Made by a program: the position numbers and the translations under genes | Source: Talinum fruticosum | Lineage: Eukaryota > Streptophyta > Magnoliopsida > Caryophyllales > Talinaceae | Length of the DNA: 64,000 bases | Assembly (NCBI GenBank): GCA_021018815.1 | Contig: JAITYX010000003.1 | Coordinates: 10,010,501-10,074,500 of the forward strand | Direction of reading: 5' to 3' | Notes under the pieces: model-generated | The model's database searches: none | The model's input: only the letters and a program-made list of their open reading frames with translations | Told to the model about the DNA's origin: nothing | In this document: piece after piece, positions 36,111-48,047 of the stretch | Numbering within the stretch: position 1 is the stretch's first letter | Layout of the letters: each line of letters opens with the position of its first letter

Positions 36111-37417
36111 AAAATGGTATCGAGCAAGAATCCTCCGACCTATAGATTTTTCCTAGAACCGAGTCTAGGATTTGAATGATTATGTGACTAATTGAAATAT
36201 GAGTATGTGATTTGATTCATGAACCTATGTGCTTCTATGTGATTGAATGAATCTCCTATGATTTGATTGCCAATACATGTGCATATGTGCGATTCTATGA
36301 ATCTATGTATGGTGTTGTAGTGAAGAATTAACGATGATCCCCTAACTTACCTTTGTTAGATGGCTCGTGAGGAAGGAAGTAGTAGAACCGATGATCCGAG
36401 TAACGCGACCGATCCAATGATAGGCATTAACCTCCTGAATAAGTTTCGAAATTGCAACCTTCCAAGTTTAGGGGTACTGCTAACCCTAGTGAGTTAGATG
36501 AGTGGATGAGGGAGATCGATAAAATATTTAAGACCATGATGTGTCCTGAAAAGTATAAGCTTGGGTTAGCTACGCATCTTTTCGTTGGAGAAGCCGACCA
36601 TTGGTGGGATTCAGTTAAACCAAGCCCGAAGAGGAACGAGCAAAACCAATAACTTGGGAGGAACTAAAGGAAAAGATGAATGGTCAGTACTATCCTAGGG
36701 ATGTGCAAAGAGCGAAGGAGTTGGAATTTATTGACTTGAAACAAGGAAGGATGAGTGTTATGGAGTATGGTGCAAAGTTTACGTGAACTTAGTCGATTTG
36801 GGAGGTATTTGGTGGATACGGAGCAAAGAAGGGTGGACCGGTTTGAGGATGGCCTAGCATTAGATATACGTGAAATAATAGCTGGCCAAACCATTACTAC
36901 GTATCAAGATATGTATCGAGAGCAATCCGCATAGAACGAGTTCTCGCAGGAATGTAAGGCCGAGGAGGCTGCTAAAGTTAGGAGATCGGGCAAGTGTGAA
37001 TGTGAATTATGGGAACCGAGAGAAACAACCAAAGGAGTGCAGGGCAAAGCCAAGATGGCTATAATGGTGGTGATATGGCCGAAAGCCATGTGATTACCGT
37101 CACAAGGTTCACGGGGAAAGGAATGTTATGTTAAGACTCGGAAGATGTTTCAAATGTGGGGAAAAGGGGCATATTGCTAGGCATTGTCCTCGGAGGAACA
37201 ATGCGCAAGGCACCGAGGCGGTGGGTACCAAGAGGTCACACCAAGGTGAAGGAACAAGTTCGCAACCGCAGCACTGCGAGAACCGTATACAACAAGAGCG
37301 GTGAAACCCCACGTGCCGGGGCGGAGTTTTCAAGCATCATGGAACCGCAACCATGAGATCTCGGGTAATTTAAAGTTTCAAGTTTCGAGGACGAAACTTT
37401 TTGTAAGAAGGGAGAAA
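36111..37417 (+). pseudogene. Array internal region 4: PBS, gag, polypurine tract
   Basis: ATG at 36360. The gag core is broken by copy-specific changes at about 36628 (lost base), 36782 (added base), 36919 and 37080, all at C/G positions. Shared shifts are also present. The zinc knuckle coding is present at about 37146-37190. Confidence 0.83.
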
Positions 37418-40332
37418 TGTAAGACCCCGAAATTTCGTGTGTTTGCTTGCTAGTGAATCAAATTATTAAATTAAGTGAATTAGAATTTTTCCGAGTCGGA
37501 ATTAGAAACCCGAGAACCGAAACCGAGCTTAGGCTAGCTTATTGGGCCTTGAGAAGCTAGTTGGGCCCAATTAAAAAAAAAGAAAAAAGAAAAAGGGAAT
37601 GAGGAATGAAGATTGCTGGCAAGTGAGGAGGAGCTGTCAAGTTTAAGCAAAGAAAGAGAGGGGGTCTAATTAGAAATAGGCGACAAAGCTATTAGGTGTG
37701 ATTAGGAGATGAGGAGAGAGAGTGAGGTCGGGATTAGGATTAAGAACAAAAGGAAAGGGAACGAAGAAGCGAAGCGAGGAAAGAAAAAGGGACGGGAAAG
37801 CGAGTAAGGGAAAGCAAGAGAAGGGAGATCGGGCGAGGGCGAGCAGAGCGAAAGCGAGAGAGCGAGGAGGCCGATGGCCGCCTGAACGACAAGGGCGCCG
37901 TCGCCGGTGGGCAAGGAGAGAGGGGGCTCGGGAGGCCGAGCAGAGCAAAAGCGGAAACAGGGAAAGCGAGAAGGAGCGAGAACGCGCGGAGGGAGAAGAA
38001 GAGCGAGCGGGCGCGGAACGAGAAAAACGCCGAAACCGGCTGCCGGCGGGCACTGGCGAGCCCGAGGACAGGCGCCTGGACGAAGGAGAAAGGAAAAAGG
38101 GGAGCGAAGGAAAGAAGAAGCAGAGCAGAGACGAAGCTGGGCGGAAGCGAGAGAGGAAGCGAGAAGGACGAAGAACCGAAGCGGAGATAGGCGAAGAGAA
38201 AGCAAAACCCAAATCGAAACCCAATCCGAAACCCCAGTAGAACCGAATTCTTAGAACCTCTAAGAATCTAAGGTGAGTAATCTGAATTCATCCTCCAAAA
38301 TAAAATGAATTAGGAGGATTGAACATGAATTCGAAGCATGAAATTGGAAACCCTAAGTTAATTGAAGAATCTAGAGGCCTAAATTCACGAAACTAGAAAC
38401 TCATGAATTGAAAAGCATGTTGCGATTTATGCCTAGTTTATGAATTTAATGATATTTAAGCATTGTTGAGCACGATTATTGAGCTGTGTGATTGAGAATT
38501 TAGTGAAGTTAGCTTGAACCGAATTATTGAGAAAAAATCGGGAAATTAAACATCATGACTTAAGTGCAGATTTTTCATGAATTAAGCATGTCTGTCTGAA
38601 TTGTTGCGAAGTCATGTGTAGCTCAAATTTCCTGAAACTTTTACTGCAGCTTCCTGATGATTTATGAGAATTTCCTGTAAAATTTCGTATGCATTGGATG
38701 AGTAGATTAGGAGATATGCAATTTTAAGTGAAAAGGTTCCGTTTTGGGCTAAATCGCATATAAGTGAGTAACCGAATTAAGAACTGAGATTTAAGAAGCT
38801 TTACGTCTAGATTAAGAGATATATATCGATTAAGTAAAGTTATAGAACCATATACCACTTATACGCGGTATTATGCGAGCATGAAAACGATAAGTTCGTC
38901 GATTAGGAATCATAAGTGGTATGCTTATGTGACTCGTGTGTTTACCTTGAATTATGAATGGCATAAGCATGCGTATGTGATGTGAATGGATTGTGTTGGA
39001 GTCGGAACTTGCTTATGTGAATTGCTTGCTTCGAAGAAGTTACGCATGAACGTGCTAAGCATGAATTATATGAATTAAGTATATCTTATGTATAAGTAAT
39101 AAGAAGACAAGAAACTTAAAGAACTAAAGAAGGGAGAAAGGATTGTGTTATTGATCCGGGACCCCACGAATTAAAGAACCCTCTCGAAGCTATGGCCATA
39201 GAAGTGTCTGTCAACCCGAAGCCACGAATTGAATTGCTTCCACTAAGAATTGACAAGACGCGTCCTTCGGGGATGGGAGGCCGCCTCGAGGCCACGAATT
39301 GTTATGCCTCGAGGCCACGAATTGTATGCCTCCATGAACCGAGCCCACGAATTGTTTTGGCTCCAAGAACTGGGTCTTTAGAGCAGTAACATGAATCTTC
39401 TTTCCATTCGAACTAAGAAAACTTAAAAGAAGTATGATATGAAGAAACGAATGATCGTGCATATCGAATAAGAAAGAAAGAACCATTGATTTATGAAATG
39501 CATGATTGAACTCAAGAAGAAGAATAAGAAGAAGATCGAATCTCGTTTTCATAAGAAATGTGTGCCATAAGAACTAAGATATGATTTACGTGATGAATGA
39601 ATTGCATGATGAGTGATTATATGATTTACTTGCATAGAAAGACGAATGATGCATGTTTAATTGAATTCATGAACAAGTGATGTCATATGATTCTCGGCAA
39701 GTTGGTAAGTTTAGAATCTCGCATGTCTTAAACTTATTTGATCCGAATCGCATGTTATGAATGAGTTATGAACTTACGTGTGTTTGTTAATGAATTAATG
39801 TGCAAAGTGAAACCCGGGGTTGGGTTTGGATTATTCATCGGGCTAGTGAGCTCATGACATCACCAACATTTCAGTACGTGAAGTTAAGATCGGCGAAGTT
39901 GCCTTTGGCTTTTGGAAATAGCGGACTGAATAGGAGATGCCTGGACTTACTACTTGTTTTTCCGTGTTTGTTTGTAAAGATGTTGTAAAGACTATTGTAT
40001 CTAAATCTAAGTTTTATTTATGATTGTAAAATCCCTATGTGAATACTCCGAGCGTGTGGCTCGTTGAGTTGTGTTGTGTTTCTCCGAGCGTGTGGCTCGT
40101 TGAGTTTTAGATTGTGTTTCGTGTAGGGTTAGGGCTTTAAGCCCATGGGTTTAGCCAGTTTACAGAGGAAACTCTGCCGAAATTTCCGAAAAACCTTTGA
40201 AAGCCTAGAATTACGTTTCCACCAATCCAATAAAGGGTTATTAACCCCAAGTTGAGACCCTAAGCAGCCTTAGGGGTTCCTCTCGGGAACCCCGGCATGT
40301 AATACTCCTAGGGTGGGTCTAGGGGTGTTACA
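37418..40332 (+). mobile_element. Array LTR 5 (2915 bp)
   Basis: Same layout. Shares CATCGGGC (about 39836) and CAGTTTAC with LTR 6, linking the two right-hand LTRs. Confidence 0.9.
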
Positions 40333-41640
40333 AAAATGGTATCGAGCAAGAATCCTCCGACCTATAGATTTTTCCTAGAACCGAGTCTAGGATTTGAATG
40401 ATTATGTGACTAATTGAAATATGAGTATGTGATTTGATTCATGAACCTATGTGCTTCTATGTGATTGAATGAATCTCCTATGATTTGATTGCCAATACAT
40501 GTGCATATGTGCGATTCTATGAATCTATGTATGGTGTTGTAGTGAAGAATTAACGATGATCCCCTAACTTACCTTTGTTAGATGGCTCGTGAGGAAGGAA
40601 GTAGTAGAACCGATGATCCGAGTAACGCGATCGATCCAATGATAGGCATTAACCTCCCGAATAAGTTTCGAAATTGCAACCTTCCAAGTTTAGGGGTACC
40701 GCTAACCCTAGTGAGTTAGATGAGTGGATGAGGGAGATCGATAAAATATTTAAGACCATGATGTGTCCCGAAAAGTATAAGCTTGGGTTAGCTACGCATC
40801 TTTTCGTTGGAGAAGCCGACCATTGGTGGGATTCAGTTAAACCAAGCCCGTAAGAGGAACGAGCAAAACCAATAACTTGGGAGGAACTAAAGGAAAAGAT
40901 GAATGGTCAGTACTATCCTAGGGATGTGCAAAGAGCGAAGGAGTTGGAATTTATTGACTTGAAACAAGGAAGGATGAGTGTTATGGAGTATGGTGCAAAG
41001 TTTACTGAACTTAGTCGATTTGGGAGGTATTTGGTGGATACGGAGCAAAGAAGGGTGGACCGGTTTGAGGATGGCCTAGCATTAGATATACGTGAAATAA
41101 TAGCTGGCCAAACCATTACTACGTATCAAGATATGTATCGTAGAGCAATCCGCATAGAACGAGTTCTCGCAGGAATGTAAGGCCGAGGAGGCCGCTAAAG
41201 TTAGGAGATCGGGCAAGTGTGAATGTGAATTATGGGAACCGGAGAAACAACCAAAGGAGTGCAGGGCAAAGCCAAGATGGCTATAATGGTGGTGATATGG
41301 CCGGAAAGCCATGTGATTACTGTCACAAGGTTCACGGGGAAAGGAATGTTATGTTAAGACTCGGAAGATGTTTCAAATGTGGGGAAAAGGGGCATATTGC
41401 TAGGCATTGTCCTCGGAGGAACAATGCGCAAGGCACCGAGGCGGTGGGTACCAAGAGGTCACACCAAGGTGAAGGAACAAGTTCGCAACCGCAGCACTGC
41501 AGAACCGTATACAACAAGAGCGGTGAAACCCCACGTGCCGGGGCAGAGTTTTCAAGCATCATGGAACCGCAACCATGAGATCTCGGGTAATTTAAAGTTT
41601 CAAGTTTCGAGGACGAAACTTTTTGTAAGAAGGGGAGAAA
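40333..41640 (+). pseudogene. Array internal region 5: PBS, gag, polypurine tract
   Basis: ATG at 40582. A stop (TAA for GAA) lies in the core at about 40850; 40899-41180 is then open to the LAGM segment, and 41219-41578 is open through the zinc knuckle. This copy alone has Cys in CDYCHKVH (others Arg), which would give a second CxxC pair before the knuckle. It also carries unique changes at 40631 and 40769. Confidence 0.85.
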
Positions 41641-44556
41641 TGTAAGACCCCGAAATTTCGTGTGTTTGCTTGCTAGTGAATCAAATTATTAAATTAAGTG
41701 AATTAGAATTTTTCCGAGTCGGAATTAGAAACCCGAGAACCGAAACCGAAGCTTAGGCTAGCTTATTGGGCCTTGAGAAGCTAGTTGGGCCCAATTAAAA
41801 AAAAAAGAAAAAAAGAAAAAGGGAATGAGGAATGAAGATTGCTGGCAGTGAGGAGGAGCTGTCAAGTTTAAGCAAAGAAAGAGAGGGGGTCTAATTAGAA
41901 ATAGCAAGCAAAGCTATTAGGTGTGATTAGGAGATGAGGAGAGAGAGTGAGGCTGGGATTAGGATTAAGAACAAAAGGAAAGGGAACGAAGAAGCGTAGC
42001 GAGGAAAGAAAAAGGGACGGGAAAGCGAGTAAGGGAAAGCAAGAGAAGGGAGATCGGGCGAGGGCGAGCAGAGCGAAAGCGAGAGAGCGAGGGAGGCCGA
42101 TGGCCGCCTGAACGACAAGGGCGCCGTCGCCGGTGGGCAAGGGAGAGAGGGGCTCGGGAGGCCGAGCAGAGCAAAAGCGGAAACAGGGAAAGCGAGAAGG
42201 AGCAGAACGCGCGGAGGGAGAAGAAGAGCGAGCGGGCGCGGAACGAGAAAACGCCGGAAACCGGCCGCCGGCGGGCACGGCGAGCCCGAGGACAGAGCGC
42301 CGGACGAAGGAGAAAGGAAAAAGGGGAGCGAAGGAAAGAAGAAGCAGAGCAGAGACAGAAGCCGGGCGAGAGCAGAGAGGGAAGCGAGAAGGACGAAGAA
42401 CCGAAGCGAGAGATAGGCGAAGAGAAAGCAAAACCCAAATCGAAACCCAATCCGAAACCTCGTAGAACCGAATTCTTAGAACCTCTAAGAATCTAAGGTG
42501 AGTAATCTGAATTCATCCTCCAAAATAAAATGAATTAGGAGGATTGAACATGAATTCGAAGCATGAAATTGGAAACCCTAAGTTAATTGAAGAATCTAGA
42601 GGCCTAAATTCACGAAACTAGAAACTCATGAATTGAAAAGCATGTTGCGATTTATGCCTAGTTTATGAATTTAATGATATTTAAGCATTGTTGAGCACGA
42701 TTATTGAGCTGTGTGATTGAGAATTTAGTGAAGTTAGCTTGAACCGAATTATTGAGAAAAAATCGGAAATTAAACATCATGACTTAAGTGCAGATTTTTC
42801 ATGAATTAAGCATGCTGTCTGAATTGTTGCGAAGTCATGTGTAGCTCAAATTTCCTGAAACTTTTACTGCAGCTTCCTGATGATTTATGAGAATTTCCTG
42901 TAAAATTTCGTATGCATTGGATGAGTAGATTAGGAGATATGCAATTTTAAGTGAAAAGGTTCCGTTTTGGGCTAAATCGCATATAAGTGAGTAACTCGAA
43001 TTAAGAACTGAGATTTAAGAAGCTTTACGTCTAGATTAAGAGATATATATCGATTAAGTAAAGTTATAGAACCATATACCACTTATACGCGGTATTATGC
43101 GAGCATGAAAACGATAAGTTCGTCGATTAGGAATCATAAGTGGTATGCTTATGTGACTCGTGTGTTTACCTTGAATTATGAATGGCATAAGCATGCGTAT
43201 GTGATGTGAATGGATTGTGTTGGAGTCGGAACTTGCTTATGTGAATTGCTTGCTTCGAAGAAGTTACGCATGAACGTGCTAAGCATGAATTATATGAATT
43301 AAGTATATCTTATGTATAAGTAATAAGAAGACAAGAAACTTAAAGAACTAAAGAAGGGAGAAAGGATTGTGTTATTGATCCGGGACCCCACGAATTAAAG
43401 AACCCTCTCGAAGCTATGGCCATAGAAGTGTCTCGTCAACCCGAAGCCACGAATTGAATTGCTTCCACTAAGAATTGACAATGACGCGTCCTTCGGGGAT
43501 GGGAGGCCGCCTCGAGGCCACGAATTGTTATGCCTCGAGGCCACGAATTGTATGCCTCCATGAACCGAGCCCACGAATTGTTTTGGCTCCAAGAACTGGG
43601 TCTTTAGAGCGGAACATGAATCTTCTTTCCATTCGAACTAAGAAAACTTAAAAGAAGTATGATATGAAGAAACGAATGATCGTGCATATCGAATAAGAAA
43701 GAAAGAACCATTGATTTATGAAATGCATGATTGAACTCAAGAAGAAGAATAAGAAGAAGATCGAATCCTGTTTTCATAAGAAATGTGTGCCATAAGAACT
43801 AAGATATGATTTACGTGATGAATGAATTGCATGATGAGTGATTATATGATTTACTTGCATAGAAAGACGAATGATGCATGTTTAATTGAATTCATGAACA
43901 AGTGATGTCATATGATTCTCGGCAAGTTGGTAAGTTTAGAATCTCGCATGTCTTAAACTTATTTGATCCGAATCGCATGTTATGAATGAGTTATGAACTT
44001 ACGTGTGTTTGTTAATGAATTAATGTGCAAAGTGAAACCCGGGGTTGGGTTTGGATTATTCATCGGGCTAGTGAGCTCATGACATCACCAACATTTCAGT
44101 GTACGAAGTTAAGATCGGCGAAGTTGCCTTTGGCTTTTGGAAATAGCGGACGAATAGGAGATGCCGGACTTACTACTTGTTTTTCCGTGTTTGTTTGTAA
44201 AGATGTTGTAAAGACTATTGTATCTAAATCTAAGTTTTATTTATGATTGTAAAATCCTTATGTGAATACTCCGAGCGTGTGGCTCGTTGAGTTGTGTTGT
44301 GTTTCTCCGAGCGTGTGGCTCGTTGAGTTTTAGATTGTGTTTCGTGCAGGGTTAGGGCTTTAAGCCCATGGGTTTAGCCAGTTTACAGAGGAAACTCTGC
44401 CGAAATTTCCAGAAAAACCTTTGAAAGCCTAGAATTACGTTTCCGCCAATCCAATAAAGGGTTATTAACCCCAAGTTGAGACCCTAAGCGGCCTTAGGGG
44501 TTCCTCTCGGGAACCCCGGCATGTAATACTCCTAGGGTGGGTCTAGGGGTGTTACA
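41641..44556 (+). mobile_element. Array LTR 6 (2916 bp)
   Basis: Same layout. Its last 310 bases carry substitutions not seen in the other five LTRs: CCTTATG for CCCTATG near 44257, GTGCAGGG for GTGTAGGG near 44346, TTCCGCC for TTCCACC near 44443, AGCGGCC for AGCAGCC near 44489. It is followed directly by the taatc duplication. Confidence 0.9.
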
Positions 44557-44561
44557 TAATC

Positions 44562-45722
44562 TAAATAATAAATAAAAAGAATGTTAAAAAATATCATCAA
44601 GGTTTTAAGATTACACTCGTGATTTGGAACATTACGAAACCAGGCCCCTCTAAGAGTTAAACAATTTAAATAATCCTAACTCATACAGCTTATATAAATA
44701 GTGTGACAATATGTTTGGGTATCAAAAGGTAAATATTAGTAGGAAAAAGAATAATATATGATTGGTACATATTGAATTAAATGACCTATAGATGACAATA
44801 AATATCATTATGTCACAAATTATATTACAACACAAAGTACATCGAATCAATAAAAGAATATCAAACTTATAACTCATCACTCTCTATAAAGTCAATACTA
44901 ATTTAACTTAATTGACACCTAGATAAATATTTATATGCAACCAACCTACTAAAACATCATTAACTTAAATATTACACGAACTCTAAAAAAGTCTACATAT
45001 ACCCATAATGGAATCTCTTTTTTTAAAAATTATAAGGTGAATATAGTGATTTCTCCATTCTTACCTACCTCTACACACAGATAATTAAACATATAATAAC
45101 TATTTATATTGAGATTAATAGTGAAAAATATTATAATAATAGAAGTAATCCAAATATATTTAATAATAATAGATAATTTGTATTATAGTAAAGGGCATGA
45201 TAGGTCAATTCGCGGCGTAGAGTGATAAAATCATATGTGTTTCGTACTTATATTGAAAATTGATCGCGATTTTAGTAGTGAATCAATGGGGCAAAAATAT
45301 GATACAATTGAGATTTTATAAATACACGTTTTACTCGATTAACAACCAATTGCTTCACTCGAGACACAACTCTTCCTCTCAATTGATTAACATAATAAGA
45401 GTAATATGAAATTATATTTCAAGATGGCGGGAGATTCGATAACAAATACTCATCTTTTAATAGTTTAGAAAATTTACAATAGTAAAAGATATGATTTAAA
45501 TATGTTTGTCAATAATAAGTCACAAATAGACATGTTAGGAAGAAACTAAAATAAACTCGTATTTGTAAAAAAAAAAAATGATCCGTATGTTGTACAAAAA
45601 TTTTGAGACAAATAAATTTATTCGAAGTCCTATGGGTTTAATAGAAGTTGGCATATTAAGTTGGCAATCCTTTAAACATAACACAAGTTACGAACTTAAA
45701 GTTCACAAATTATGAACTGAAG
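44562..45722 (-). other. AT-rich Helitron interior, no gene
   Basis: About 1.16 kb of very AT-rich sequence between the array and the tandem duplication. No coding or repeat structure was recognised beyond its place in the Helitron. Confidence 0.5.
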
Positions 45723-46510
45723 CAATATAATTCCTAACTTTTTATTCATTACGTTTTATTCCACAACATATTTGAATCATAATTTTCTATCTTGTAGGCA
45801 TTTTTAATTATTAATATCAAGTATATATGTAGTTGTTATATTTTTATTATATTAATTTATGATTTCTTAAAGTTTATTAAATCATTCCGTACATAGGATG
45901 AATGTAATAACCAAATTACTTCCTCGATTAGTTAAATATTTAAATGTTATTTTTATAACATGTTCCTATTGATTTTAATTTTAAAAATTCTTATAAGAAA
46001 TATATTTTGAACTAATACAATTTTATGACACCAAGTCAAAAAATATCATCAACAATGAAAAATTAAGAATGTTAGACAAAATTATTATATTTCGGACCCA
46101 AAATAATATTGCATATCAATATAATTCCTAACTTTTTATTCATTACGTTTTATTCCACAACATATTTGAATCATAATTTTCTATCTTGTAGGCATTTTTA
46201 ATTATTAATATCAAGTATATATGTAGTTGTTATATTTTTATTATATTAATTTATGATTTCTTAAAGTTTATTAAATCATTCCGTACATAGGATGAATGTA
46301 ATAACCAAATTACTTCCTCGATTAGTTAAATATTTAAATATTATTTTTATAACATGTTCCTATTGATTTTAATTTTAAAAATTCTTATAAGAAATATATT
46401 TTGAACTAATACAATTTTATGACACCAAGTCAAAAAAATCATCAACAATGAAAAATTAAGAATGTTAGACAAAATTATTATATTTCGGACCCAAAATAAT
46501 ATTGCATATC
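45723..46510. repeat. Tandem duplication of a 394-bp segment
   Basis: Copy 1 (45723-46116) and copy 2 (46117-46510) both start AATATAATTCCTAACTTTTT and differ at only a couple of places (e.g. AAATGTTA/AAATATTA, and a 1-base difference in an A run). The near-identity implies a recent duplication inside the Helitron. Confidence 0.9.
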
Positions 46511-46739
46511 AATATACATAAAAATAAATAAGAGCTAATATACAATCCAAACCCTAAATAAATAAGTAAATAACTATATATATATTAATTTTATTTTATG
46601 TCTTAATATATTTTAATTTTCAGCTTACTTTTCTATTCGTTTTTGTTATTTTTTAGTCAAATTTTTAGACGTTAGAATAAAATAAGTCTTCATCGGTTAA
46701 TTTTATTTTTATATTATTATAGGGTTTAGTTAGAGTCTT

Positions 46740-47495
46740 AATCTGTTAGCATTAATTTTCTTAGTTTTTATAACTAATTTGATAATTTTTTAGATTTTTT
46801 TCTAATTTAGGTTAAAGCAGGTCTTTAATTTAATAAATTTATAAATTTTGTTTTTTTCATTTTGATTTTAGGTGTTTAGGATATATTCAGCTACAAAAAA
46901 TAATTTTAATATTCTGTAATTTAATTATTTATTTTCTCATTTATTTAGTGCAGTTTATTATTTGTTTTACTTTTTGTTTAAGATTATATTTTTATTTTAT
47001 TATTTTTAATTTTGTTTAATTTTTTTGAAAAACTATAAAAAAATTTTTGGGTTTTAGGTTAGTTTTATATTTTTTCAGATTTTTGATTTAATTTATTATA
47101 TAATTTTGTACATTTGTTATTTATTAATGTTCTACTTAGTTTTGTTTTTATTTTCTATTTTATATTTTTATGAATTCATGGATGATTAATTATTATTTAA
47201 TTTTTATATTAAGATTAGATGTATTTATAATATATAACTGATTTGATAATTTTTCAGACTTATTTACTAAGTTAGGTTAAAGCATGCTTTTAATTTAATA
47301 AATTTATAAATTTAGTTTTTTATTTTTATTTTAGGTTTTTAGGCTATTAGGTCCAGAAAATAGTTTTAACATTTTGGTAATTTAATTATTTATTTTTGTA
47401 TTTATTTAGTGCATTTTATTATTTATTTAACTTTTTTTTAAGATTATGTTTTTATTTTATTATTTTTCATTTTGTTTAATTTTTTTGAAAAATTA
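46740..47495. repeat. Degenerate duplication, T-rich, period about 460 bp
   Basis: Blocks such as GGTTAAAGCA..CTTTAATTTAATAAA, TTTTAGG..TTTAGG and TTTAATTATTTATTTT occur in the same order in 46769-47035 and 47232-47495. It is clearly older than the 394-bp duplication. Confidence 0.7.
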
Positions 47496-47497
47496 TA

Positions 47498-47498
<1 letters not shown>

Positions 47499-47555
<57 letters not shown>

Positions 47556-47556
47556 T
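47499..47556. repeat. (TTA)n microsatellite
   Basis: About 19 trinucleotide units at the start of the first Helitron-terminus-like copy. Confidence 0.9.
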
Positions 47557-47712
47557 TAGCATGGAGTAAAAAAGAGTCCATATATAAGATAAAATCTATT
47601 TTTTTTCAATGATAAATTATTTTTTTATTGGACAAAACTCCTAAATTCACTCTCAGACCTTCATGTCATCTTTTTGAAAAGATTGCTATTATATATAGTA
47701 TATATATATAGA
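47557..47712 (-). repeat. Second copy of the Helitron 5'-terminal segment
   Basis: Reads like 47901-48047 (GGAGTAAAA.AGAGTCCATATATAAG, CTAAATTCACTC, GAAAAGATTGCTATTATATA) and ends in a comparable TATATAGATA, as if two Helitron 5' ends were stacked. Confidence 0.65.
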
Positions 47713-47846
47713 TATAGATTATTCACATCAACGACTCATATTTAATGGATGAATAATTTTTATGGTTAACATTGCCCTAAACTTCTACAATCACCCCTTT
47801 ATAATATTTGACCGGTTTAAAAATACTACTATTATATATTGTATAG

Positions 47847-47900
<54 letters not shown>

Positions 47901-47902
47901 TT
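47847..47902. repeat. (TTA)n microsatellite
   Basis: About 18 units, at the same place relative to the second terminus-like copy as the run at 47499. Confidence 0.9.
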
Positions 47903-48047
47903 GGCAAGGAGTAAAATAGAGTCCATATATAAGTGAAATTTTTTTTCAAGAATAAATTATCATTTTTTAATTGGATGAAACTTCTAAATTCACTCCCAGG
48001 CCGCCATGTCATAATTTTGAAAAGATTGCTATTATATAGTATATAGA

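Larger units (their letters stand above)
20537..44556 (+). mobile_element. Tandem array of a gag-only LTR retrotransposon (six LTRs, five internal regions)
   Basis: LTR starts lie at 20537, 24758, 28980, 33202, 37418 and 41641 (period 4216-4223 bp). Each LTR is 2909-2916 bp and each internal region 1306-1309 bp. Neighbouring units share one LTR, so the structure is LTR-(gag-LTR)x5. The same 5 bases, taatc, flank the array once on each side (20532-20536 and 44557-44561) and do not appear between units. This fits one insertion followed by unequal crossing-over between LTRs. Units are almost identical. The internal region has only PBS, gag and polypurine tract, so the element needs enzymes from elsewhere. 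It sits in the Helitron. Confidence 0.93.
20253..48047 (-). mobile_element. Non-autonomous Helitron, minus strand, interrupted by the gag-only array
   Basis: The 3' terminus on the minus strand ends CTAG at 20253, preceded by a 6-bp stem hairpin TCGTGC-ATA-GCACGA (20278-20264) 11 bases upstream. The 5' end is TCTATATACTATATAATAG at 48047. Insertion lies between A (48048 complement) and T (20252 complement), as Helitrons do, and makes no duplication. Without the array (20537-44561) the element is about 3.77 kb, very AT-rich, with no Rep/helicase coding. It is inserted in the Athila 3' LTR. Confidence 0.7.

Noticed and set aside
20537..44556. Classical satellite DNA or CRISPR-like repeat
   Set aside because: The repeat unit is a complete LTR element with PBS, gag and PPT, and a target duplication flanks the array. 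There are no short direct repeats with spacers.
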